This document shows, one piece after another, positions 1-7,100 of a stretch of DNA of 11,855 nucleotides (position 1 is its first letter; each line of letters starts with the position of its first letter). The stretch spans positions 1 through 11,855 of the forward strand of contig DRMA01000284.1 of assembly GCA_011375245.1 (NCBI GenBank), read 5' to 3'. The notes below the pieces were generated by a model. The model ran no database searches, had not been told where the DNA came from, and saw only the letters and a list, made by a program, of their open reading frames with translations. Origin of the DNA: Thiothrix sp. (lineage in GTDB: Bacteria > Pseudomonadota > Gammaproteobacteria > Thiotrichales > Thiotrichaceae). Both the position numbers and the translations under genes were made by a program.

Positions 1-112
1 ATCCGCCCTACAACGTCTTTTTATTTTGTTAAAATATTTTTGCTGGTGTACTTAACCCGACAGGATGCTACATTAGTCATTTTTTTCGCAATTAAATGAT
101 ACTTTCACAGTC

Positions 113-172
113 TCTCCAGCATGGGAATGCAGTTTGCAACGCTCCAGCGTTGCGTTCGTGACGCTGGAGCGT
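113..172. repeat. REP-like palindromic repeat with alternative hairpins
   Basis: ACGCTCCAGCGT at 139-150 and ACGCTGGAGCGT at 161-172 form a perfect 12-base inverted repeat with a 10-base loop. The left arm also sits inside a smaller palindrome, GCAACGCT-CC-AGCGTTGC at 136-153, so two hairpins compete for the same bases. CTCCAGC occurs at 114-120 and 142-148, with its inverse at 164-170. TGGGAA flanks the block at 122-127 and again at 172-177. The block is much richer in G and C than its surroundings. This layout is typical of dispersed extragenic palindromes. No coding function is seen. Confidence 0.7.
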
Positions 173-182
173 GGGAACAAGA

Positions 183-210
183 GGGCTGTCCCAACTTAAA
201 TTGGTAGCCC
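183..210. repeat. Bulged hairpin upstream of the aminotransferase operon
   Basis: GGGCT (183-187) pairs with AGCCC (206-210), and CCAA (191-194) pairs with TTGG (201-204) around a CTTAAA loop. The bases left unpaired between the two stems are GTC on one side and T on the other. No T-run follows on either strand, so an intrinsic terminator is unlikely. It could be a leader structure, an operator, or a remnant of an insertion-sequence end, because the GGGCTGTCCCAA wording is reminiscent of some IS termini. None of these can be decided from one copy. Confidence 0.4.
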
Positions 211-323
211 CTATACTTACAGAATACATGTTTTTGTTGCGATTAATGAATCTATTACTCCCCTCAGCAACGTACCCATAGAAAGCATCATATATCTCAA
301 GCGATTAAATTAAGGAGAGTCAT

Positions 324-1622
324 ATGCAGGTTTTTGAACAATGGGAATCGAATATTCGTGCGTATTCCAGAACAGCTCCAACGGTCTTCAGTACCGCTTC
401 TAATGCACGTCAAGTAGATGAACAAGGTAAGGTCTATATCGACTTTTTTGCGGGTGCAGGTGTGCTGAATTTTGGGCACAATAACCCGCGTATGAAACGC
501 GCAATTATCGATTATATTGAACACGATGGTATTACTCATAGTCTCGATATGTACACCACAGCAAAACGCGCATTTATCCAAGCTTTTGTTGAGACGATTC
601 TTAAACCACGGCAGATGAATTACAAACTCCAGTTTCCAGGGCCAACAGGTACGAATGCGGTTGAATTGGCTTTAAAATTGGCACGTCGAGTGACGGGAAG
701 AACCGAGATTGTTGCTTTTAGCCAAGGTTTTCATGGCATGACGTTAGGCGCGTTGGCGTGTACTGCAAATCATCATTTTCGCAAGGTATCAGGTGTACCG
801 CTGAATAATGTTACTCATGTGCCCTTTGAAACTCATCAAGGTGGTGGTTTAGATAATTTAGCTACGTTGCATTCGCTGTATAGCAATAGTTCTAGCGGTT
901 GTGAGCTGCCAGCGGCATTTATTGTTGAAACAGTACAAGGGGAGGGGGGGATTAATGTCGCGAGTGCCGAATGGCTGCAAGCAGTACAAGCCTTAGCACA
1001 TGATTTAGGCGCATTATTGATTGTTGATGATATTCAAATGGGCTGTGGGCGCACAGGATCGTATTTTAGCTTTGATGGTATGGGTATCGACCCTGATATT
1101 GTCTGTCTATCAAAGGGCATTGGTGGTTTTGGAACACCTCTCGCAATGAATTTGTTAAAGCCAGAGCACGATGCTTATTGGCAAGCTGGTGAGCATACAG
1201 GCACATTTCGTGGGCAGAATATATCGTTTATTGCGGGACGCGAGGCGTTGCGTTATTTTGAAAATGAGGAATTTAATACACAAACGCTAGAGCGGGGTGC
1301 AATGATACGTCAGCATTTGCAGAAAATTGCTGCACATTATCCTGCACATGCGTTTGAAGTGCGTGGTCGTGGCATGGTATACGGCTTGGATGTAGGGGAT
1401 GTTGATATTGCTAAGGCTATTAATAAACAATGTTTTGATAAGGGCTTATTAATTAGTCTATGTGGTGTAGGGGGGAGTGTGGTGAAAATTATTCCACCAT
1501 TGACCATTCCACAGGAAGATTTAGTACAAGGTTTGGATTATTTGGCAGAAGCGGTCGCTGCAGTGATGCAGTTTAGAGAAAACGCTTATGCTGAACGCTA
1601 TTTGGAGATACATCATGGCTAA
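324..1622 (+). CDS. ectB: EctB-family PLP-dependent aminotransferase
   Basis: This is a class III (fold type I) aminotransferase of 432 residues, close to the usual EctB length of about 420. EctB makes L-2,4-diaminobutyrate from aspartate semialdehyde using glutamate as amino donor. EctB-type signatures are clear: FFAGAGVLNFGHNNP near residue 41, GITHSLDMYT at 69-78, FPGPTGTNAVE at 104-114, GFHGMTLG at 135-142, VETVQGEGGINVAS at 201-214, and VDDIQMGCGRTG at 234-245, whose Asp235 should contact the PLP ring nitrogen. Lys264 in LSKGIGGFG is the expected Schiff-base lysine; most EctB proteins I recall read SKSxSGYG here. AAGGAG at 312-317 stands 6 bases before ATG 324. The gene overlaps the dehydrogenase by 8 bases (ATGGCTAA). 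No ectA, ectC or ask gene is nearby, so family membership is firm but substrate is open: diaminobutyrate/aspartate semialdehyde, or an omega-amino acid such as beta-alanine. Confidence 0.85.
   Translation: MQVFEQWESNIRAYSRTAPTVFSTASNARQVDEQGKVYIDFFAGAGVLNFGHNNPRMKRAIIDYIEHDGITHSLDMYTTAKRAFIQAFVETILKPRQMNYKLQFPGPTGTNAVELALKLARRVTGRTEIVAFSQGFHGMTLGALACTANHHFRKVSGVPLNNVTHVPFETHQGGGLDNLATLHSLYSNSSSGCELPAAFIVETVQGEGGINVASAEWLQAVQALAHDLGALLIVDDIQMGCGRTGSYFSFDGMGIDPDIVCLSKGIGGFGTPLAMNLLKPEHDAYWQAGEHTGTFRGQNISFIAGREALRYFENEEFNTQTLERGAMIRQHLQKIAAHYPAHAFEVRGRGMVYGLDVGDVDIAKAINKQCFDKGLLISLCGVGGSVVKIIPPLTIPQEDLVQGLDYLAEAVAAVMQFRENAYAERYLEIHHG
1604..1608 (+). promoter_or_regulatory. Ribosome binding site deciding the dehydrogenase start
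   Basis: GGAGA lies inside the 3' end of the aminotransferase gene, 6 bases before ATG 1615. It favours that start over the in-frame ATG at 1588, which has no comparable Shine-Dalgarno sequence and would add nine residues unlike the family's N terminus. Confidence 0.7.
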
Positions 1623-3132
1623 TCATCATCAGCAGGTTTTACGTCATTATATTAATGGTTGTTATGTAACAGGTAAAAGTGGGCGTTTGGGCGATATTTA
1701 TGACCCGACACAGGGCGTTGTTGCTAAGCAGGTCGCCCTTGCTAGCAAAGCAGAAACTCAGATGGCGATTGGCGTTGCAGCCAAGGCATTTCCTGCATGG
1801 GCTGCAACATCCGCAGGTAAACGTGCCAAAATTATGTTCCGTTTTCGTGACTTAGTGCAGCAGCATATGGATGAATTAGCCGTATTGCTATCTGCAGAGC
1901 ATGGTAAAACACTTGAGGATGCTAGAGGCTCAGTAACACGCGGCATGGAAGTAGTGGAATATGCCTGTGGTATTTCACAGTTATTAAAGGGCGAATATTC
2001 CGCAGCCGTGGCAATAGGGGTTGATTCGTGGAATATGCGCCAACCGCTAGGCGTTTGTGTGGGCATTACACCGTTTAATTTTCCTGCCATGGTACCGATG
2101 TGGATGTTTCCCATGGCATTGGCGTGTGGTAATACGTTTATCTTAAAACCCTCAGAAAAAGACCCTTCCGTTGCGTTACGACTGGCTGAATTAATGACCG
2201 AAGCAGGTTTACCTGATGGGGTACTTAATGTGCTTAATGGTGATAAAGAAGCCGTTGATGTTTTATTGCGTGACGAACGTATTGCGGGGATCAGTTTTGT
2301 CGGTTCAACTGCGATTGGTGAAATTATCTATCGCACAGGAACAGCCCATAATAAGCGCGTACAAGCCCTTTGTGGCGCAAAAAATCATATGTTAGTGATG
2401 CCTGATGCGGATCTTGAGCAAGTGGTTGATGCAATTATGGGTGCGGCATATGGTTCAGCAGGCGAGCGATGTATGGCTGTAGCCGTGGTTGTTACCATTG
2501 ATGATCACACAAGCGATGCGATTATCGAAAAACTGCTTCCTCGTGTTAGGGCATTAAAAATGGGCGCTTATACTGATGAAGCTGTAGAAATGGGGCCATT
2601 GATTAGCCCTGAAGCACAATCACGCGTGAAAGGCTATATTGACCAAGGTGTTAGCGAAGGCGCAACACTAGTTTATGATGGACGCAATGCGACTGTTGTA
2701 GGTTGTGAAGACGGTTGCTTTGTCGGCGCAACGATTTTCGATAATGTTACCAAAGAGATGACGATTTATCGTGATGAAATATTTGGTCCTGTATTAAGCA
2801 TTATGCGTGCAGGCGGTTATGAAGCAGCATTGTCACTGATCAATGAACATCAATATGGTAATGGCACCGCGATTTTTACTCGTGATGGCGATGCCGCGCG
2901 TGATTTTACCCAACGCGTACAAATTGGTATGGTCGGTGTGAATGTACCGATTCCTGTACCCATGGCATTTCATAGTTTTGGGGGTTGGAAGCAATCTCTA
3001 TTTGGTGATCATGCGATGCATGGCCCTGAGGGCGTGCGGTTTTATACACGCTTAAAAACAGTAACTTCACGTTGGCCATCAGGAATTCGTTCAGGGGCTA
3101 TGTTTGATTTTCGGGCGGGTGGAGAGTATTAA
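1615..3132 (+). CDS. mmsA: CoA-acylating (methyl)malonate-semialdehyde dehydrogenase
   Basis: This 505-residue protein belongs to the aldehyde dehydrogenase superfamily, MmsA/IolA branch, which oxidises methylmalonate or malonate semialdehyde with NAD+ and CoA to propionyl-CoA or acetyl-CoA plus CO2 or bicarbonate. Visible landmarks are GITPFNFPAMVPMWM at 150-164 with the oxyanion-hole Asn155, ILKPSEKDPS at 176-185, GISFVGST at 225-232, GAKNHMLVMPDAD at 254-266, the nucleophile Cys286 in GSAGERC, and EIFGPVL with Glu388. The GAKNH motif marks the MMSDH branch, because ordinary hydrolytic ALDHs carry a glutamate general base in that region. Arg109 and Arg285 align by spacing with two arginines that bind the substrate carboxylate in the Bacillus enzyme; that alignment is done by eye. 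The gene is translationally linked to the upstream aminotransferase, suggesting that the aminotransferase supplies its aldehyde. Confidence 0.9.
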   Translation: MANHHQQVLRHYINGCYVTGKSGRLGDIYDPTQGVVAKQVALASKAETQMAIGVAAKAFPAWAATSAGKRAKIMFRFRDLVQQHMDELAVLLSAEHGKTLEDARGSVTRGMEVVEYACGISQLLKGEYSAAVAIGVDSWNMRQPLGVCVGITPFNFPAMVPMWMFPMALACGNTFILKPSEKDPSVALRLAELMTEAGLPDGVLNVLNGDKEAVDVLLRDERIAGISFVGSTAIGEIIYRTGTAHNKRVQALCGAKNHMLVMPDADLEQVVDAIMGAAYGSAGERCMAVAVVVTIDDHTSDAIIEKLLPRVRALKMGAYTDEAVEMGPLISPEAQSRVKGYIDQGVSEGATLVYDGRNATVVGCEDGCFVGATIFDNVTKEMTIYRDEIFGPVLSIMRAGGYEAALSLINEHQYGNGTAIFTRDGDAARDFTQRVQIGMVGVNVPIPVPMAFHSFGGWKQSLFGDHAMHGPEGVRFYTRLKTVTSRWPSGIRSGAMFDFRAGGEY

Positions 3133-3200
3133 TGTTTTTTACTGCATATTTGCAAAAAATGTATCTTATATGCATGTTATGAATATTGCAATATGTATGC

Positions 3201-3218
3201 AAAAAACATATTTATATG
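3201..3218 (-). terminator. Weak candidate terminator of the chemosensory operon
   Basis: Read on the minus strand, CATA-TAAA-TATG is followed directly by six T residues (3206 down to 3201). It lies about 107 bases beyond the last stop codon of the minus-strand operon. The stem is short and made almost only of A and T, so this is a weak call. Confidence 0.25.
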
Positions 3219-3260
3219 AAAAAACAGATAATAATCATTGGGTTATTTTACGATAAATGC

Positions 3261-3277
3261 CACATATATGTGTTTTT
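3261..3277 (+). terminator. Weak candidate terminator of the ectB-mmsA operon
   Basis: The palindrome CACATATATGTG is followed by a short T-run on the plus strand, about 130 bases after the dehydrogenase stop. Only four base pairs remain if a TATA loop is allowed, so it is a weak call. Rho-dependent termination is equally possible. Confidence 0.25.
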
Positions 3278-3324
3278 AAGCAATGTAATAGCGTTTAAAA
3301 CTTGAGTTTTATTATTTGGACTCA

Positions 3325-4089
3325 TCAAGAAAAATGAGCTAACCACTTAGAAATCCGCTCCAAAGTCTCTTGAAAATCCTTATGTTTAACAGGCTTGAGC
3401 ATATACGTTGAAGCCCCTGCAAGAATACCTTCAACTTCATCTAATGGTCCTGTTTTGCCACTTAACATAATCACTGGGGTGCGTTTATAGTTGGGCATTT
3501 TGCGCAACTGTTTACAGACTTCGTAGCCATCAATACCAGGCATAACAATATCTAAAAAGACAAGATCATATTGTTGGCTATTGATTTTTTCCAACGCATC
3601 TTCACCACAAACGGCATAGTCAGCGGTCATCGTTGTTTCACGTAATTCAAGTTCGAGTTGCTTGCGTATTGCTGCACTATCATCAACAACCAATGCATGA
3701 AAAGTGCTTTCATTGATTGCTGTGGGTGTTGGAGAAGAGGTTGATATTGGTGTTTTATGGCTAGATTGTACAAGCTTACTTGCTTCATCTATAGCACGCA
3801 TTACACGGGTAACAAGCAACGGTTGTTGGATCACGTGCTTGCCCATTGCAGGTGTTTCATTATTATTATTGACAAGTGTAAGTAGCACTTGTTGTGTATG
3901 GACTAATTTTGCTTGTTCTACGGCATCAGGTTGGTTTTTTATAATGAAAATGGCGGCTGATGCGGTATCGGTTTGGCATTCATGAAAAAGTTTGCCCTTT
4001 TTTTCAAAAAACTGAATAACGCGTTGAAATACTGCAAGTTCTTTATTAGTGAGTCCAAAAAATGAAATGCCTAGGCTGTTGGGTTTCAT
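3325..4089 (-). CDS. Response regulator with receiver-like N-terminal domain
   Basis: This protein has 254 residues. A canonical receiver fills residues 131-250: acidic pair Asp136-Asp137, phospho-acceptor Asp180 in FLDIVMPG, Ser210 at the usual Thr/Ser switch position, and Lys232 in LKPV. There is no DNA-binding or enzymatic output domain. Residues 1-106 look like a decayed receiver: alternating hydrophobic strands, 'AIFIIKNQPD' where the phospho-acceptor strand would be, and 'QQPLLVTRVMRAI' where a KP-x-n helix 5 would be, but without the acidic and lysine residues. A Ser/Thr/Pro linker (about 109-128) joins the halves. The start at 4089 is preferred because AGGA stands 7 bases ahead and the protein then begins only 13 bases after the kinase stop. 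As last gene of the operon it is a likely phosphorylation target of the hybrid kinase and may act by protein contact in type IV pilus control. I do not recognise a specific symbol. Confidence 0.8.
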   Translation of the reverse strand: MKPNSLGISFFGLTNKELAVFQRVIQFFEKKGKLFHECQTDTASAAIFIIKNQPDAVEQAKLVHTQQVLLTLVNNNNETPAMGKHVIQQPLLVTRVMRAIDEASKLVQSSHKTPISTSSPTPTAINESTFHALVVDDSAAIRKQLELELRETTMTADYAVCGEDALEKINSQQYDLVFLDIVMPGIDGYEVCKQLRKMPNYKRTPVIMLSGKTGPLDEVEGILAGASTYMLKPVKHKDFQETLERISKWLAHFS

Positions 4090-4096
4090 GCTTTTT

Positions 4097-4100
4097 TCCT
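4097..4100 (-). promoter_or_regulatory. Ribosome binding site deciding the regulator start
   Basis: On the minus strand AGGA, followed by an A-run, lies 7 bases before the ATG at 4089 and just after the kinase stop codon at 4105-4103. The in-frame ATG at 4173 would lie inside the kinase gene and would add 28 polar, unstructured-looking residues. Confidence 0.65.
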
Positions 4101-4102
4101 GC

Positions 4103-7100
4103 TTAGTTCGTGTTTGTTGACGCGGCGTTTGGTGTGGTGTTTTCAGTATTATCATTACTGATAAATTTTTCAATACAGGTTTTTAAGGTTGTTTTATTAA
4201 CAGGTTTGGTTAAATAGTCGTTCACACCTGCTTTTTTGGCTAAGGTACGATGCTTTTCCGTACTTCGGGACGTTACCATTACAATAGGAATATGCTGTAT
4301 ATCAGTTTGTTCACGTATATATTCACTGAGTTGTAATCCATTCATCGTTGGCATTTCTAGATCGGTAATAATTAGTCCAAACGTAGTTTTTTCCAGTTGT
4401 GTAATAGCATCAGCACCATCAATGGCGGTTGATACTTCATAGCCTAATGGTTCAATAGTTAGGCTGAGTGCTTTACGATTACTTAATGAGTCATCGACGA
4501 CTAAAATTCTTTTGTTCGTTGTGGTTTTTGCTGTTTTTGTAAGTTTCGTAGCGGTTTGGATATGGAAAGCATGTGCAGGTATATCTGCTAATAATTCTGC
4601 TAGATTAAGTATGGGAGCAACCACACCGTCTTGTAATAGACAGACACCATTCACGCCCTGTATTTTTGTCATCCATGGTTTAAGTGTTTTTAGTACTATT
4701 TCTTGAAAGTTTATGACTTGATCAAAATAGAAAGCGTATTGCATTTTATGGTGTTTAACAATCACTATGGGTTGAGAAACTTCGTTATTAAATGGAGTAA
4801 GCGGCCAGTCGAGTAATGTTGATAAGGAAAGTAGCGGTATATCGTTATCTTCAAAATGAATAAAACATTGTTCTTGTTTTTTTTCTTGTTTACGTTGTAT
4901 TGAGTTTTCTTCTAAATAGTATATTTGGTGTATTGCTGAGCTTGGAATGGCAAGCATGTGATTTGCTAGTTTAACTAATAACACATTGACGACAACTAAC
5001 GTTAGTGGCACATGTAGCTGTATTTCAGTTCCCACGCCTTTTTTGCTGTTGATACGCAAACTGCCTGATAAGTCATTGATAGCGGTGTTGACGACATCCA
5101 TTCCCACACCACGCCCTGAAATTTTGCTGACCGTTTTACGCGTGGAGAGACCTGCATGAACGATGAGTTGGAGCTTTTCATCTTCAGACAGTGGTGCATC
5201 TGCTTTGATTAAGCCTTTTTTGATGGCTTTTTGGTAGATTGCCTCAGCATCTATACCCGCACCATCATCTTTTAGACTGAGTAAAACATGATCCCCTTGT
5301 TGGTTAAACTGTAAAGTGATGTTGCCAGTGGCTGATTTGTTGTGTTGTTGGCGTATTTCGGGGGCTTCAATACCATGATCAATGGCATTGCGCAGTAAAT
5401 GCAGCAATGGATCTAATAAGCCTTTTAGGACATCAGTATCGAGTGCAAGGTTATCTCCTATTATGCTGAAATTTACTTTTTTATGGGTTTCACGACAGGT
5501 TTCTCTAACAATACGTTCTAACCGTGGCGTAATGAGAGTGACAGGTTCCATGCGCATGGCGAGTACGTTGGTGTTTAAAGCTTTATTGATTTTTTGTTGT
5601 GCAATAACATGATCTTTTAGTACGTTAAATTGCTTAATCAGTGCGAGTGAGGCTTCACGCTCATCATTCGTTGTTTCAGCGAGTAAGTTGGTAATGCCGT
5701 GTAGAGCATTGTAGTTATCCATTTCTAAGGCATCAAACTCGTTGGGGGGTGTCTGCTGTGTGTGCAAGGTAGACTGACGGCTGACAGTCCATTCTAATTC
5801 ATCAATGAGGTTACGAATATGCTCGTTGCGTTGATACATGGTGCGTTTATCATTGAGTAAGGTTTGTACATATTCAGTAAGTTGGGTATTCGAGGTAATG
5901 AGTTCATTGGAAAAGTTAAGCAGTTTTTCAATAAGACTAACAGGAACACGTAGTGTTGTTTCATTGAGGTTTATGGTTTGTATTGGTGCGGGTTGTGTCA
6001 CTTTAGGAGGGATAAAAACGGACTGTATTGCACGCATGGGCGGGAGTTTAAACGGTGTTTTTTTACGTTGTTTTTTTGGTTTTTCCTTTGTTGCCGCTGT
6101 ATCCAATGTTGTGATGCTGGGCGTGCTGATGGGGTCTTGTTTTTCTATTGGTTTTGTTACTGGCTCTTCTGCTGGTTCTTCGGTTAGCTCTTCGGCTGAT
6201 TTTTCTATTGTTTTCTCTATTATTGGTTCTTTATTTTCTTCTTCTTGTTGTGTTTGCCATGCTGTTAATTGTGAGAGTAATGATGCATAGTTATTAGGGT
6301 ATGTTTTATTAGATAATAATGACTTATGCAGTGATTCTAGTAAATTAGCAGTAGCGTTTAATAAGTCTTGTTGTGTCTTGCTAAAAGTGTTTTGTGTTGC
6401 TTGATCTTTTGCCGTTTCAAACTCAGTCTCAAAAATAGCTTCCAATGGAGCTGCTATATCAACAAAGGCACTAATGCCAACGGTTGCACTACTGCCTTTC
6501 AGCGTGTGTGCGAGTATTGCTATTTGTTGATACGTTGCTTTATTATGCTGAGCGCTATCGTTATCGTTGCTAATAGCGCGTAATTGTTTACTTATTTGCT
6601 GTATATGTTCAGGGGTTTCACTTAGATACGCAGCTAATAATTCAGGATGAATATCTTCATCCCATGTGAGTGTTGGGTGTTGCTCTGCTTCGACAGGTTG
6701 AGGAGTATTACTAACGGTTACTATTGAAGGCGCTATTTCAGTTGTTTCGAGTATTTTAGTTATTTCACCTGTTTTTATTTTTTTATCCCAGTCATCGAGT
6801 TGTTCTAGTAATGCTGGATATTGAGGCGGTGGTGTGGTGCGTGTTTGTAGGCTATCAAACATTGCCTCTAGGCAATCAGCTGATTCAATAAGGCATTCAG
6901 CAGCGGTAGGTGGCAAGGTAGATTCAACGGAATGTTCAAGTATATCTTCAAGTTTGTGGGCAAAGTTTGCAATGGCTTTAATACCAACAACAGCACTAGA
7001 ACCTTTGATAGTATGGGCGAGACGTGCTGCTTTTTGATGGATGGCTTGATCAGCATTACCTGTAGCAATGGCTCTCATTAGTGCTGTAGTTTCTGTGACT

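Larger units (their letters stand above)
1..323. other. Intergenic region with repeats and operon leader
   Basis: No gene is supported here. Frame 1 is open from the left edge to a TGA at 97-99, but it gives only 32 residues that I do not recognise. The first bases (ATCCGCCCTACAACG) resemble one end of the GC-rich repeat family ending in 'atccgccctac' that is scattered through many proteobacterial genomes; this is recognition from memory. REP-like palindromes lie at 113-172 and a hairpin at 183-210. The stretch from about 211 to 323 should hold the promoter and leader of the aminotransferase operon. A TATACT box at 212-217 is the best -10 candidate, but no good -35 box stands 16-18 bases ahead of it. 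Confidence 0.6.
3133..3324. other. Convergent AT-rich spacer with short palindromes
   Basis: This region separates the two converging operons and should hold their terminators. It contains the palindromes ATATTGCAATAT (3183-3194) and CACATATATGTG (3261-3272), a TAAAAC/GTTTTA stem with a TTGA loop (3296-3311), and two copies of TGCAAAAAA (3151-3159 and 3198-3206). None of the hairpins is GC-rich, so termination strength cannot be judged by eye. Confidence 0.5.

Noticed and set aside
1..99. Open reading frame from the left edge to TGA at 97-99 that could be a gene's C terminus
   Set aside because: Only 32 codons, no recognisable motif, and the segment looks like the end of a dispersed repeat rather than coding sequence.
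183..210. Insertion-sequence terminus
   Set aside because: No transposase gene, no matching second end and no target duplication are visible in the window.
297..581. Minus-strand open frame of 94 codons over the aminotransferase start
   Set aside because: It lies antisense to a strongly conserved EctB-family N terminus and shows no family resemblance or ribosome binding site.
1588..1614. Upstream in-frame ATG for the dehydrogenase
   Set aside because: No Shine-Dalgarno sequence, nine extra residues atypical of the family; GGAGA at 1604-1608 supports ATG 1615.
1758..2114. Minus-strand open frame of 118 codons inside the dehydrogenase gene
   Set aside because: Antisense to conserved ALDH motifs; composition and content do not look like a real protein.
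4090..4173. N-terminal extension of the last response regulator into the kinase gene
   Set aside because: The extension is low-complexity, overlaps the kinase coding end, and a clear AGGA precedes ATG 4089.
5838..6290. Plus-strand open frame of 150 codons opposite the kinase
   Set aside because: It mirrors the Glu/Lys/Thr-rich linker of the kinase and gives Ser/Val/Cys-rich nonsense typical of an antisense frame.
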